DNA from: Candidatus Omnitrophota bacterium
Lineage (GTDB): Bacteria; Hinthialibacterota; Hinthialibacteria; Hinthialibacterales; JAKPRU01
Direction: 5' to 3'
Length of the DNA: 42,666 nt
NCBI GenBank assembly: GCA_029568995.1
Contig: JAKPYU010000061.1
Span: 1 to 42,666 of the forward strand
Under the pieces are notes generated by a model. The model was given only the letters and a program-made list of their open reading frames with translations. It was not told the DNA's origin and did not search any database. Shown piece by piece: positions 34,257 through 42,666 of the stretch (its first letter is position 1; each line of letters opens with the position of its first letter). Position numbers and translations under genes: made by a program.

Positions 34257-34876
34257 GGGATTATTCCTCCCTCCGGGTTGGGCTTACCCGGCACGGGAAC
34301 ATCGCAGGATGGTGCAAGCAAGGAAGCGGGAATCGGCTGATTCACCCTTTCCAGAAGCATGAAGGTCTGTCTTTTAATCTCTCTTGCCTTCAGATCGTAG
34401 ACTTTCTCCCGACATTCCATGAAGACATTGAAAGCAAGCAATACCAATGTGTCAATGCGGTGTTCCAACGCGAAAAGAAGGTCCTCCAAATCCTGTTGCC
34501 GAAGCTCTCGCCCGCTTTCTTCACGAATCGCGGTTTTGAGTAAGAAGAGAAATCCGACGGCTTGGGCCGGAGTGAATTCCTGTACCGCACGAATACGGAT
34601 CAGGTCCACCATGGTAGAAGGAATCCGATCCGGCTGGTCGTCGGTAAGGAGTGCATCAAATAGTTCTTCGATACCCGCAGAGATAAGGAAGCCGACGGGA
34701 TTAGCGAACTGATCTCGTTCGCCGGAGAGAAAGCAGGCGGTTTCGGCGGCATAGGTATCCTGGATCATGCGGGACCACCGTGTCAGGATCGCCGCCTTGT
34801 TCTGCTTCAAAAGGATCTTCAGTTCCATTTCGAGCAACGTTGTTTCTTTCGCCGCTATGCAATCAGTATCTGACAA
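34253..34876 (-). CDS. RsbRD N-terminal-domain protein in the dsr operon
   Basis: A 207-residue, mostly helical protein. Its first 160 residues resemble the RsbRD N-terminal (globin-fold-like) domain: LLKQNKAAILTRWSRMIQDTY, an acidic middle, and LEHRIDTLVLLAFNVFMECREKVY. The last 45 residues are Pro-rich and probably disordered. No STAS domain is present. It sits between dsrC and dsrM, 12 bases after dsrC and overlapping dsrM. Similar genes occur beside dsrMK in some sulfate reducers by my recollection; a regulator or assembly role is inference. The start is uncertain: TTG 34876 with AAAAGG just upstream, or ATG 34828 with no site. Confidence 0.7.
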   Translation of the reverse strand: MSDTDCIAAKETTLLEMELKILLKQNKAAILTRWSRMIQDTYAAETACFLSGERDQFANPVGFLISAGIEELFDALLTDDQPDRIPSTMVDLIRIRAVQEFTPAQAVGFLFLLKTAIREESGRELRQQDLEDLLFALEHRIDTLVLLAFNVFMECREKVYDLKAREIKRQTFMLLERVNQPIPASLLAPSCDVPVPGKPNPEGGIIP

Positions 34877-34887
34877 TTGGCCTTTTC

Positions 34888-35214
34888 TCAGACGCAGCCG
34901 GTGGGTTTGGGAAGCCCCGCAATCTTGCAGGCCCCCTTTGCCGGTCCGGACGGAAACAACTCATAAATCCGTTTCAGATTCATGTCCGTTTTCTTGCAGA
35001 GCATGCGGATCATCGGGGCCGTCCCGAATTCCAGGTAGTATTCCCGGATGTAGTTGACGATCTTCCAATGGTCGTCCGTCATCGCGTCGATACTCTCTGT
35101 TTTCGCAATCCCTTCCGCGAGATCTCTGTCCCAGACATTCGGGTCCTGAATAAAACCGTCCTCATCTATATCCACTTGTCTTCCGGCGATTTCGATCACT
35201 GACATTTGTATCAT
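34888..35214 (-). CDS. dsrC: DsrC, sulfur-carrier and co-substrate of DsrAB
   Basis: A 108-residue protein with the true DsrC C-terminal arm: Cys96 and Cys107, the penultimate residue, in GACKIAGLPKPTGCV. These two cysteines hold the trisulfide made by DsrAB. The fold motif MNLKRIYELFPSGPAKGACK is intact. This separates it from TusE, which keeps only the C-terminal cysteine. ATG 35214 lies very close to AGAGG; ATG 35205 gives the canonical N-terminus, so the start is open by three residues. Confidence 0.95.
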   Translation of the reverse strand: MIQMSVIEIAGRQVDIDEDGFIQDPNVWDRDLAEGIAKTESIDAMTDDHWKIVNYIREYYLEFGTAPMIRMLCKKTDMNLKRIYELFPSGPAKGACKIAGLPKPTGCV

Positions 35215-35260
35215 TAACCTCTCTTTCCGTGTTGAGTGTCACCTGTAAAGAGTCATCTTT

Positions 35261-36700
35261 TCATAGATCCGTCCCAGGCATCCATAGAGGTCCGTTGATG
35301 TTCCCCACAAATCTCAGTCCAGCATACGTGACCGCCTGTCTGACTAATCCTTCAGCCCATCCCTTCACGCCTCGCGCATGGAAATGACAGAAGGAGGCGA
35401 GGACATTCCTGTAGCACAAACCGTCCCGCTCTCCGTCAAAGCCCACGCCTTTCTTCATAGCCAGGGCAAAATGGAACGATTCGGATTTCACCGAATGCAC
35501 TCGTGAATACCGGAACTCATGACCGCGTAACCTGTGACCTTGCCCGAAGAAAGGATTCGACGCATCGACAACGACCTCAACATACCCGTGTCCGACAGGA
35601 CGTTCGGCAATATCGAGGGAGACGGGAAATACACCAACCATCGGATAGGTGCTCCCATCAACCAGCAGGCTTTCGCAGAGATACACCAGTCCGCCACATT
35701 CTGCGAGAACCGGAAGTCCATCATCGATCAAGCAGAGCAGATCCTGACGGAAATCCGTATTCGCGGCCAGCCTGGCTGCATGTGTTTCCGGGAATCCACC
35801 ACCGATATACAACCCATCTATATCCGGTAGACAGCGGTCCGCGAGTGCGCTGATCTCGACTATCTCCGCCCCGCAGTCTCGAAGAGATTGAAGATTATCG
35901 GGGTAGTAGAAATTGAAAGCGCTATCCCGAATCACTCCGATTCGGACCGGCACGTCGGCCGAGTAGGCCGATTGATTAGAAAACTCAGAAATCGTTAATG
36001 GAAGCGCGGAACGCGCAATCCGCAACATGGCATCAAGGTCTACATTCTCCTGAATCAGCCGAGTAGCCTGATCAAGGGCCTCGTCTGCATCTGGATGTTC
36101 GGAGGGGGGCAGGAGTCCGAGATGTCTTTCCGAAAAAGGAGAATCGGAAACGCTGCGCAGCGCACCCAGCACAGGAAGCCCGGTCGTTTGCTCGATTGCC
36201 TTTCGGATAACGGATTCATGACGCGATCCGGCCACGCGGTTTACTATCACCCCGGCTATAAAGACCTCGCGATCCAGGGTCTGGCAGCCGAGTAGCATCG
36301 CGGCGAGAGTCCGAGTGGTCTTTGTGCAATCCACTATTAAGACAACGGGAGATTTGAGCAGCTTTGCGAGTTCCGCCGTGCTATGGCTACCCTCCGCATC
36401 CACCCCATCATACAGCCCCCGGTTTCCTTCAATCACAGCGGTTGTGGCATCCATGGTCTGTTCCGCAAAGGAGGCCAGAATTTCGGTCGGTTCACAGAAA
36501 AAGGAATCCAGGTTGTGGCAGGAACGGTGTGCCGCACGACCCAGCCACGCCGGGTCGATATAATCCGGCCCCTTCTTGAACGGGGCAACGGCAAATCCGC
36601 TTTCTCTCCAGGCACTAATGAGGCCGAGGGAGACTAGCGTCTTGCCGGAGCCTCCGCGAAGACCGGAGAGAACTAACCTCGGACTCCTGCATACGGTCAT
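35261..36700 (-). CDS. dsrN: DsrN, sirohaem amidating (cobyrinate a,c-diamide synthase-like) enzyme
   Basis: A 479-residue protein of the CobB/CbiA family: an ATP-binding N-terminal part (LSGLRGGSGKTLVSLGLISA, residues 11-30; FKKGPDYIDPAWL) and a C-terminal type-1 glutamine amidotransferase with nucleophile LAECGGLVYL and the late CHFHARG histidine. In dsr loci this homologue amidates sirohaem for DsrAB. Position right after dsrD supports DsrN over cobalamin synthesis, which no neighbour suggests. ATG 36700, three bases from the dsrD stop, with AAGG upstream. Confidence 0.88.
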   Translation of the reverse strand: MTVCRSPRLVLSGLRGGSGKTLVSLGLISAWRESGFAVAPFKKGPDYIDPAWLGRAAHRSCHNLDSFFCEPTEILASFAEQTMDATTAVIEGNRGLYDGVDAEGSHSTAELAKLLKSPVVLIVDCTKTTRTLAAMLLGCQTLDREVFIAGVIVNRVAGSRHESVIRKAIEQTTGLPVLGALRSVSDSPFSERHLGLLPPSEHPDADEALDQATRLIQENVDLDAMLRIARSALPLTISEFSNQSAYSADVPVRIGVIRDSAFNFYYPDNLQSLRDCGAEIVEISALADRCLPDIDGLYIGGGFPETHAARLAANTDFRQDLLCLIDDGLPVLAECGGLVYLCESLLVDGSTYPMVGVFPVSLDIAERPVGHGYVEVVVDASNPFFGQGHRLRGHEFRYSRVHSVKSESFHFALAMKKGVGFDGERDGLCYRNVLASFCHFHARGVKGWAEGLVRQAVTYAGLRFVGNINGPLWMPGTDL

Positions 36701-36702
36701 AC

Positions 36703-36963
36703 TCAGCCTTCCTCCGGGGCGGCGCCTTCTTTGTGAGGAACTTCAAGATAACTGCCGCCGAAATAGGTGTAAATCAGTCGCTGTGATTCCACCAGTTCAC
36801 GGATCGCCTGTTTGCAGAATTGTTTATCGCAGCGATCTTCGCCATACTTCTCAATCATGGATTTAATTAAATCGCCGGGTTTGTATTTCTTCTGTCCCGC
36901 CGCATCGGCTACCATTGTGAACATGGCTTCACAGACTTCCTCGATACGGACCGAATCTGCCAT
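36703..36963 (-). CDS. dsrD: DsrD, small winged-helix protein
   Basis: An 86-residue protein matching DsrD: YKPGDLIKSMIEKYGEDRC and KQAIRELVESQRLIYTYFGG form the winged-helix core. DsrD raises sulfite reductase turnover in reductive systems and is absent from most oxidisers, so its presence argues for sulfite reduction. It lies 15 bases after dsrB and two bases before dsrN. Ribosome-binding site is weak (AAGGG at nine bases). Confidence 0.94.
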   Translation of the reverse strand: MADSVRIEEVCEAMFTMVADAAGQKKYKPGDLIKSMIEKYGEDRCDKQFCKQAIRELVESQRLIYTYFGGSYLEVPHKEGAAPEEG

Positions 36964-36978
36964 GGAGGTGTTTCCCTT

Positions 36979-38061
36979 TCAATATCGGAGATGGGCTGAC
37001 CGCTTGAAGGTCAGTCCGGCGTGTCTGAAATCGTCGATGTGCTGCTTGGTGAATTCAATGCCGGTCAACTCAAAGAATTTCGGCCAACCGATTCGCTCGA
37101 TCCATTCGCCCATCCTCTCGTATTTGCGCGCATTCGCCGCCCACGTCTCCACCAGATTCTTGACCGCATCGACTACTTCGGGCCAGCGCGGCGGATTATT
37201 GGGAAGGAACGGAATGGCTAACTTCGAAAACATCGGTTCATGGCGCGCATTGGAGACCTTGCCGCCCACCCAGATCGAAACCCCATCATTCAGCGGGTCG
37301 TTGAGAGGCAGGGCCGGGCAAACCGTGTAGCAATTCGCGCAAAACATGCAGAGATCTTCGTCCACTTCCACGCTTTTCTTACCGCCCACCGTTACAGGCC
37401 GAATGGCCGCCGTCGGGCAGGAGGCCACCACCGTGGGGATTTCGCAGATTCGAGGCAGGTTGGTGTGATCGATTTTTGGCGGACGTCGGTGAATACCGAG
37501 AATCGCAATATCGGAGCAGTGGACTGCCCCGCACATGTTCAGACAGCACGCAAGCGCAATGCGTAGTTTTCCGGGCAGTTTCCTCTGTTTGAAATGATCC
37601 ACCAATTCATCCATCACAGACTTGACTATGCCGGATGCATCCGTTGCCGCCGAGTGGCAATGCACCCAGCCCTGGGTGTGGACGATATTGGAAAGGCTAT
37701 TGCCGATCCCTCCAACAGGATGCCCCATCGCCTCCAAGTCTTCGATAAGCGGCTCGATCTTGCTCTGATCCGTAAGAAGAAACTCGACGTTATTTCGGCT
37801 GGTAAACCGCAGGTACCCGTCGCAGTATTTGTCTGCCAGATCGGCATACTGCCGGATTGTTACCGTGGAGGTCAGGCGGGGCGCGGCCGCGCGCACTGTG
37901 TATAATTCATCCCCGGAGTGGGCCACATGGACCATCACACCGGGTTTCAAAATCTCGTGATATCTCCACTGGCCGTAGTTGTTCTTGATGACCGGTGGAA
38001 GAAACTTCTCATAGTGGGGTGGACCGATATCGGTCTGTCGTTTTGCGGGAGCATCAGGCAT
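36979..38061 (-). CDS. dsrB: DsrB, dissimilatory sulfite reductase beta subunit
   Basis: A 360-residue sirohaem protein partner of DsrA. Seen: the sulfite reductase half-domain ([14 protein letters not shown], about 84-97), [14 protein letters not shown] (about 128-141), the sirohaem-4Fe-4S ligands [12 protein letters not shown], and a ferredoxin insert ([20 protein letters not shown]). DsrAB reduces sulfite by six electrons in concert with DsrC. ATG 38061 follows AGGAG at seven bases. It starts 64 bases after dsrA. Confidence 0.97.
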   Translation of the reverse strand: MPDAPAKRQTDIGPPHYEKFLPPVIKNNYGQWRYHEILKPGVMVHVAHSGDELYTVRAAAPRLTSTVTIRQYADLADKYCDGYLRFTSRNNVEFLLTDQSKIEPLIEDLEAMGHPVGGIGNSLSNIVHTQGWVHCHSAATDASGIVKSVMDELVDHFKQRKLPGKLRIALACCLNMCGAVHCSDIAILGIHRRPPKIDHTNLPRICEIPTVVASCPTAAIRPVTVGGKKSVEVDEDLCMFCANCYTVCPALPLNDPLNDGVSIWVGGKVSNARHEPMFSKLAIPFLPNNPPRWPEVVDAVKNLVETWAANARKYERMGEWIERIGWPKFFELTGIEFTKQHIDDFRHAGLTFKRSAHLRY

Positions 38062-38125
38062 TGTGAATCTCCTGGTAATTATGTCTCCATGTCATGCGCC
38101 GGATTCGGCGCGGAATAGTGAATTG

Positions 38126-39328
38126 TTAGTCTTCATCGCCCTCTTCAAAATACTCCTCGTAGAAAACGTAGGGATTCTCCCTGGGATGGGCGACCATGTA
38201 CGGACTCGGTTCCACTTCGATCGCTTCAAGGAAATTGCCCATCCCGACACGCTGGATAAACTCGCCGATACGTTCGCGGCTCTTTCCATCCTCGCACCAG
38301 ACATCCCAGATCTTCTCAACCAGATCCTTCAGATCCTTGTAGGGCGGTTCGATTTTCATAAACGGAACAATGACCGAGGACAGCAATGCGCCCTCTACAA
38401 TGGGGGCCTTTGATCCGAGAAGTATGCACGCGCCACGGTCTTTTCCGGGAGCAAGCGCTTTCGGCAGGACATTAATGCAGTGCATGCAGTGGACGCACGC
38501 GGAGTTGTCGATATCCAATTCTCTACCGTCCCACCTGATACATTTTCCAGGGCAGAGATTGACAACATCCGACTGGATATCCACGCCTTTCCTCGCGTAT
38601 TCCGCCAGAGCATCCTTATCGATTTGGATTTCATCCCGCCACGTACCGATAATCGAGAGATCCGCGCGAGCGATGGACGCCACGCAGTCATTCGGACATC
38701 CGGCGCACTTGATCTTGAACTTATAGGGAAACGCGGGGCGGTGAATTTCGTCCTGGAAAGTCATTGTCAGGTCATAGCAGAGGGCCAGGGTGTCATAGCA
38801 GGCCCATTCGCAGCGGGCCGGACCGACACAGGCGCTTGGCGTTCGGGTGTCGGAGCCAGAACCACCCAAATCAAATCCCAGTTCGGTTAGCTCGGAGAAG
38901 ACCGGCTCCAATTCGGGGGTCGTTGTCCCAAGTAAAATAATATCGCCGGTGGACCCGTGCATATTGGTCAATCCGGAACCGTGCCGGTCCCAGATATCGC
39001 AGAGCTTCCGCAGCACATCGCTTGTATAGAACCAGCCGGTGGGCATGTTCACGCGCAGGGTATGGAAATGGGCGACATCCGGGAATTTCTCAGGAATATC
39101 GGAATACCGACCAATCACCCCGCCGCCATATCCCAGAACGCCCACAATCCCCCCATGCTTCCAGTGCCCGATCTTTTCTTCATACGAGGTTTCCAGCTGG
39201 CCCAGCAACCCCTGCGCACGGCGGCTCGTTTTAGCCGCCGCTTTGATCTCCTTGACAAAGCTCGGCCATTCGCCTTTTTCCAACTCATCCAGTAGAGGAG
39301 TCGGGTACTCCTTGGTTGCATCTCCCAT
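38126..39328 (-). CDS. dsrA: DsrA, dissimilatory sulfite reductase alpha subunit
   Basis: A 400-residue subunit. Seen: [20 protein letters not shown] near residue 86, sirohaem cluster motifs [13 protein letters not shown] and [12 protein letters not shown], and a ferredoxin insert with CPGKC and [15 protein letters not shown]. It forms the alpha2beta2 core with DsrB. The frame is open for another 76 codons upstream, but ATG 39328 gives the family N-terminus ([19 protein letters not shown]) and follows GGGAGG at 11 bases. It begins 64 bases after dsrL ends and is probably co-transcribed. Confidence 0.97.
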   Translation of the reverse strand: MGDATKEYPTPLLDELEKGEWPSFVKEIKAAAKTSRRAQGLLGQLETSYEEKIGHWKHGGIVGVLGYGGGVIGRYSDIPEKFPDVAHFHTLRVNMPTGWFYTSDVLRKLCDIWDRHGSGLTNMHGSTGDIILLGTTTPELEPVFSELTELGFDLGGSGSDTRTPSACVGPARCEWACYDTLALCYDLTMTFQDEIHRPAFPYKFKIKCAGCPNDCVASIARADLSIIGTWRDEIQIDKDALAEYARKGVDIQSDVVNLCPGKCIRWDGRELDIDNSACVHCMHCINVLPKALAPGKDRGACILLGSKAPIVEGALLSSVIVPFMKIEPPYKDLKDLVEKIWDVWCEDGKSRERIGEFIQRVGMGNFLEAIEVEPSPYMVAHPRENPYVFYEEYFEEGDED

Positions 39329-39392
39329 GTGCGATCTATCCTCCCTTGAATACGTTCTCGTTCTCCGGATCTCCTTCGCGCCGTTCAGACGA

Positions 39393-41081
39393 CTATTCCA
39401 TTTCGATAAAGCCGCATGGACACTCCTCCGCACACTTCTTGCATCCCTGACAGAATTCCATTTTGAAAGAATACGGTTGCCCCTTCTCCTGGGGCTTGAT
39501 AATGGCGTTATCCTGGCAAAAACTCCAGCAGGTTCCACAATCGAAACACATCCCACAGCTCATGCAGCGTTTCGCTTCTTCCATGGCCGATTCCCAGGAC
39601 AAGGTCTGCGTAATTTCCAGGTCCATGGGGGCGAACCGTGCCGATACCGGTAGAGTCTGCACGTCCACACGGTGCTTCTCTTCATAGAACTCAAGTTTCA
39701 TTTTGTCGTGGGTAATCAGGGGCAGTTGCTCGTCACGCTCCACGGGAATGTGGCGAAAATGCGCATGAATCGCGGCGGAGGCTCGTCTTCCGTGGTAATT
39801 CGCGATGGTGACCAGGCCCAATTCCAGGGCATCGCCGCCGGCATAGGTTCCGTCGGCTCCGGTTCTTCCATCTTCATCCACCTTGATCCAATCGCGTCCG
39901 TCACGGAATGGCTCGAATCCGGTGAAGTCCGGTTCCTGGCTGATCGCGGCGATAATCGCCGTGGCTTCCACCTCAAACTCGGAGCCTGTAATCGGGACCG
40001 GACGAGGGCGACCGGACTCATCCGGTTCACCCGGTTTCATCCGAATGCAACGCATCCCGATGGCTTTCGCGCCATTGGAGGCATCCCGCAAAATGGCTAC
40101 CGGCGCGGCAAGGAACTCAAACCGGATCCCTTCCGCTTCGGCTTCGTGGATCTCGTCCGCAATCGCAGGCATCTCCTTGATTGTGCGACGATACAGGATC
40201 GTGGCTTCCGCCCCAAGACGCTTGGATACGCGGGCCGCATCAATCGCGCTGTCTCCCCCGCCGATCACAACAATCCTGTCGCCTACATCTATCTCTTCAC
40301 CGCTGTTCACGCGATTGAGAAACTCGGCCCCGGTAAACACATTGGACGCATCTTCGCCCTCAACATGGAGATTGACTCCTTTGTGCGCACCGATTCCGAT
40401 GAAAACGGCACGGTAATCCCTCTTGAGATCGTCCAGGCTGACGTCCCTGCCGACCACGGTACTGCACTTGAGTTCCACACCCAGGTTCAATATGCGGTTG
40501 ATTTCGGCGTCCAGGATGTCACGAGGCAGCCGATACGCAGGAATGCCGTATCGCAGCATCCCCCCCGGTTTGACGAATGCCTCGAATATCGTGACCGGGT
40601 ATCCCCGGCGCGCCAGATGGTAAGCGCACGACAGACCGGCAGGACCGGAACCGATCACCGCGATTCTCTCACGATATGTCTCAGCGGGCTTTTCGAACTC
40701 CAAGCCCTGTTGAATTCCGTAGTCCCCGATGAAGCGTTCCAGATCATTGATCGCGACCGCACCTTCCAGATGACTGCGATTGCATTCGGTCTCGCACGGA
40801 TGCGGGCAAATCCGTCCACAGATCGCAGGCAGCGGATTAACATGGGTGATGATCTTCCAGGCTTCTCTCAGTGAGTCTTCATGCGTCCTGCCGAAGGCTT
40901 CGGACAGCGAAATGGTCATCAGGGCTTCTCGAACGGGAACCGAGTTCGGGCAGGCACCCATGCAGGGAGGGATTTTGGGAATAAGTCTGGGTCTCAGATT
41001 GGAGGTTTCGCGAACACTCAGGCCGACAGAAATCCGCCCGGCTCCGAGCTTCTTTTTCGCTTTTTTGACAACCTTCGGCAT
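39393..41081 (-). CDS. dsrL: DsrL, NAD(P)H-linked iron-sulfur flavoprotein
   Basis: A 562-residue GltD-like oxidoreductase. Order of parts: an N-terminal Fe-S domain ([25 protein letters not shown]), an FAD site [20 protein letters not shown] (about 140), an NAD(P)H site [19 protein letters not shown] (about 280), and a C-terminal ferredoxin domain with [17 protein letters not shown] and [14 protein letters not shown]. This ferredoxin tail separates DsrL from plain GltD. It couples DsrAB to the pyridine nucleotide pool. ATG 41081 with GAGGG four bases upstream is preferred over TTG 41099. A TATACT box (41114-41119) could be an internal -10. Confidence 0.9.
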   Translation of the reverse strand: MPKVVKKAKKKLGAGRISVGLSVRETSNLRPRLIPKIPPCMGACPNSVPVREALMTISLSEAFGRTHEDSLREAWKIITHVNPLPAICGRICPHPCETECNRSHLEGAVAINDLERFIGDYGIQQGLEFEKPAETYRERIAVIGSGPAGLSCAYHLARRGYPVTIFEAFVKPGGMLRYGIPAYRLPRDILDAEINRILNLGVELKCSTVVGRDVSLDDLKRDYRAVFIGIGAHKGVNLHVEGEDASNVFTGAEFLNRVNSGEEIDVGDRIVVIGGGDSAIDAARVSKRLGAEATILYRRTIKEMPAIADEIHEAEAEGIRFEFLAAPVAILRDASNGAKAIGMRCIRMKPGEPDESGRPRPVPITGSEFEVEATAIIAAISQEPDFTGFEPFRDGRDWIKVDEDGRTGADGTYAGGDALELGLVTIANYHGRRASAAIHAHFRHIPVERDEQLPLITHDKMKLEFYEEKHRVDVQTLPVSARFAPMDLEITQTLSWESAMEEAKRCMSCGMCFDCGTCWSFCQDNAIIKPQEKGQPYSFKMEFCQGCKKCAEECPCGFIEME

Positions 41082-41237
41082 AATTCCCTCTTGTCCCAAT
41101 ATGCAACATACCCAGTATACACCCGATCCGATTTTCTTTCCTGACTGGGATTGGCAACTTCTCGAAAATGCTCTTCTACCGAGTGGGGCTGGAAGAGTTC
41201 ATATCAAACCGAGAGAAAGGCTGGAGGGGATCAAGGG

Positions 41238-41465
41238 CTACTCTTGCTCCGTCGCATTCCTCCGACCGGTCTGGATTTCCCTCGCAAAGCCCAGGACCTC
41301 GTCCACTTCGGTATAGAACATCCCGCGTACATAAATCCCGCTGCGGCGATTATTTTCCAGCATCGGTCCTAGAAGGGGCACTTTCTTCCCCAACGGCGCA
41401 ACTCCGAAAATAAGCAGAAATAGAAGGCAGAACGATCCGACAAACGCAAGCCATCGCCTTTTCAT
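41238..41465 (-). CDS. small one-helix membrane protein heading the dsr block
   Basis: A 75-residue protein with one membrane helix (about residues 4-24), then a short soluble part rich in Arg and Glu. I do not recognise a family. The ATG at 41465 has an ideal site: GGAGG five bases upstream, which supports it as a real gene. A sigma70-like promoter lies at 41514-41543, about 50 bases before it. It is separated from dsrL by 156 bases, so it may be co-transcribed as the first gene. Confidence 0.6.
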   Translation of the reverse strand: MKRRWLAFVGSFCLLFLLIFGVAPLGKKVPLLGPMLENNRRSGIYVRGMFYTEVDEVLGFAREIQTGRRNATEQE

Positions 41466-41513
41466 CGAATCCTCCGGAAATGTGGCCATCTGGTGTTCTG
41501 CAGCAGAATGGCT

Positions 41514-41543
41514 CTCATAGAGTCTTCTTGCTTCTCATGTCAA
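41514..41543 (-). promoter_or_regulatory. sigma70-like promoter at the head of the dsr block
   Basis: On the minus strand TTGACA (41538-41543), an 18-base spacer and TATGAG (41514-41519) form a fair promoter, about 50 bases before the small membrane-protein gene. It lies between that gene and the dispersed repeat at 41577-41642. Confidence 0.45.
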
Positions 41544-41576
41544 AACCAACAGCAACTTGGCAGTCGTTCGATCCGC

Positions 41577-41642
41577 TGAGATTTCTCACATTCGTGCGTG
41601 CTGACATCAGGCCTGTCATTTTGACCGAAGGGAGAAATCTCA
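41577..41642 (+). repeat. dispersed inverted-end repeat, copy 2
   Basis: The same 66-base element as 1314-1379, in opposite orientation. The ends TGAGATTTCTC (41577-41587) and GAGAAATCTCA (41632-41642) are a perfect 11-bp inverted repeat, and AGGCCTGTCATTT plus GACCGAAGGGAG are shared with copy 1. It sits in the 196-base gap between the YeiH-type gene and the small membrane-protein gene. It could act as a transcription boundary. Confidence 0.8.
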
Positions 41643-41661
41643 TCAAAGAATACGACACTCC

Positions 41662-42666
41662 TCAAAACGCAAAATGACGAAACATCAGCCAGGCAACAAA
41701 TAAGGTCAGGATCAAATTGAACGACTGTCCAACCACATACAAAACCATTGCCTTTCCGCCCGCCATTTGCGCCCACAATTCCTTGAAATTCGATTCCAGG
41801 CCGATGCTCACAAACGCCAGGCAAAAGAACCATCCGCGAAATGTTTTGGTCAACTTCAAAACTCCCTCATCAATCGCCAATTTCGCCGTATCCGCGCTCA
41901 TGGACTGATCCAATATGGAAAAGACGATCGAAGCGGCAACGAATCCCAGAATGAATTTGGGGAATCGATACCAGATCTCCATGGCGGAAGGTTTCGGCCC
42001 CCCCGGCTGACGATCCACTTTGGTTACCCAATAGACCGCCACACAAAACGCGACCAGACCGATGAGGACATTCTGAATCATTTTCACCACGGCGGCGACT
42101 TTTTCGGCATCCGGTCCCAGAACCGCACCGGCAGCGACCACCGCACCGGTCGAGTCGATGGTTCCTCCCATCCAGGCCGCACCGACCATCAGATTCATCC
42201 CCACCCAGCTGATGAAAAGCGGCATAAACACCATCATCAACACAGTAAAAACAAGACTCATCCCGATGGCCAGAGTGAGCTCTTCTTTTTTCGCGCGACA
42301 GGCTCCGGCGGTGGCAATCGCAGCGGAAACACCACAGACCGAAGTCGCCGAAGAGATCACAATGCTCAACCTCGGATTCAGTCGCAGGTATTTCGTTCCT
42401 AACAGGAACATGAAAATAATGACAATCGGAGTAACCACCCAAGCCACAACCAGCCCGGGAGGTCCCAATAACAGGATCTTTCCAAATAGAATCTCCGCAC
42501 CCAGCAAAACCAATCCGGTCTTGATATACAGCTCGGTTTTGACTGCGGGTCTCATCCAGTTCGGTGTAAGAACGGTGTTGCTGATAATCAACCCGACCAG
42601 CAGCGCCCAGATGACATATTCCAGCCCGTAACTGCCGATGGTCTCCTGCCCGGCGATCCAATACCC
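41662..42666 (-). CDS. YeiH-family putative sulfate/anion exporter, partial
   Basis: At least 334 residues of a multi-helix membrane protein; its start lies beyond the window edge, as the frame runs open to base 42666 (the reading includes [17 protein letters not shown] at the edge). It matches the YeiH/Cons_hypoth698 family: [33 protein letters not shown], and [20 protein letters not shown]. About nine helices are visible. The family is annotated as putative sulfate exporters with little direct proof. Placed at the head of the dsr block, transport of a sulfur oxyanion is a reasonable inference. The repeat at 41577-41642 and a new promoter follow it. Confidence 0.85.
   Translation of the reverse strand, partial: GYWIAGQETIGSYGLEYVIWALLVGLIISNTVLTPNWMRPAVKTELYIKTGLVLLGAEILFGKILLLGPPGLVVAWVVTPIVIIFMFLLGTKYLRLNPRLSIVISSATSVCGVSAAIATAGACRAKKEELTLAIGMSLVFTVLMMVFMPLFISWVGMNLMVGAAWMGGTIDSTGAVVAAGAVLGPDAEKVAAVVKMIQNVLIGLVAFCVAVYWVTKVDRQPGGPKPSAMEIWYRFPKFILGFVAASIVFSILDQSMSADTAKLAIDEGVLKLTKTFRGWFFCLAFVSIGLESNFKELWAQMAGGKAMVLYVVGQSFNLILTLFVAWLMFRHFAF

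Noticed and set aside
35261-36700. Cobalamin-pathway cobyrinate diamide synthase (cobB/cbiA)
   Set aside because: The fold is the same, but the gene lies between dsrD and dsrC with no other cobalamin genes, so DsrN is the better call.
39329-39556. 76-codon in-frame extension upstream of dsrA
   Set aside because: It runs over the end of dsrL in another frame; ATG 39328 gives the canonical DsrA N-terminus with an SD sequence.
39672-40874. Plus-strand open frame of 400 codons opposite dsrL
   Set aside because: Antisense shadow of a strongly conserved gene.
1-42666. CRISPR array, insertion sequence or prophage
   Set aside because: No regularly spaced repeats of CRISPR type, no transposase, integrase or phage structural genes were recognised on either strand.

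Overview
The window reads as one piece of a Gram-negative, anaerobic, uncultivated-type bacterium that respires sulfate or sulfite. Evidence: a complete dissimilatory sulfite reductase block (dsrL, A, B, D, N, C, M, K, J, O, P), the APS reductase genes (aprB, aprA) and the Qmo electron-transfer complex (qmoA, B, C) lie contiguously and colinearly on the minus strand from about 41.5 kb down to 20.6 kb. Signal peptides, a lipoprotein and Tat leaders fit a diderm cell. Base composition looks intermediate (about half GC by eye) and even along the window. I cannot name the phylum from sequence alone. No transposase, integrase, phage gene or CRISPR array was seen.

Layout. 1-1.65 kb: a RhaT-type sugar/H+ symporter gene set in non-coding DNA built of dispersed repeats, including a 34-bp exact direct repeat on either side of the gene. 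1.65-3.84 kb: two Tat-leader proteins, an AmrS-like radical SAM enzyme and a DUF362 protein. 4.0-5.9 kb (plus strand): a peptidase-M24-fold protein that has apparently lost its metal ligands, followed by a HIT hydrolase. 5.9-12.3 kb: a minus-strand operon of a secreted heparinase II/III-type lyase, an Opp/Dpp-family binding lipoprotein and two permeases, with no ATPase genes. 12.4-14.5 kb: a TPR-zinc ribbon-methyltransferase protein. 14.7 kb: tRNA-Ala(CGC) on the plus strand. 14.8-18.6 kb: a GT39-like membrane glycosyltransferase, a single-chain RNase III-RuvX fusion and a small lipoprotein. 18.7-20.5 kb: an ABC-type AAA ATPase translationally coupled to a DUF4276 (Toprim-like) protein, a candidate two-gene defence module.

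The sulfur block. QmoABC passes electrons between the quinone pool and AprBA (APS to sulfite); DsrAB with DsrC reduces sulfite to a DsrC-bound trisulfide; DsrMKJOP connects DsrC and the membrane; DsrN amidates sirohaem; DsrD marks the reductive form. Unusually, dsrL, an NAD(P)H oxidoreductase gene better known from sulfur oxidisers, precedes dsrAB, and no dsrEFH is present. Accessory genes interleaved are an RsbRD-N domain protein (before dsrM), a small zinc-finger protein and a YkgJ-type cysteine-cluster protein (between aprA and qmoA), and a one-helix membrane protein and a YeiH-type putative sulfate exporter at the head. sat (ATP sulfurylase) is not in the window. A sigma70-like promoter sits just upstream of the first small gene, a long leader precedes aprB, and a perfect 12-bp GC-rich hairpin follows aprA, so the block is probably at least two or three transcription units.
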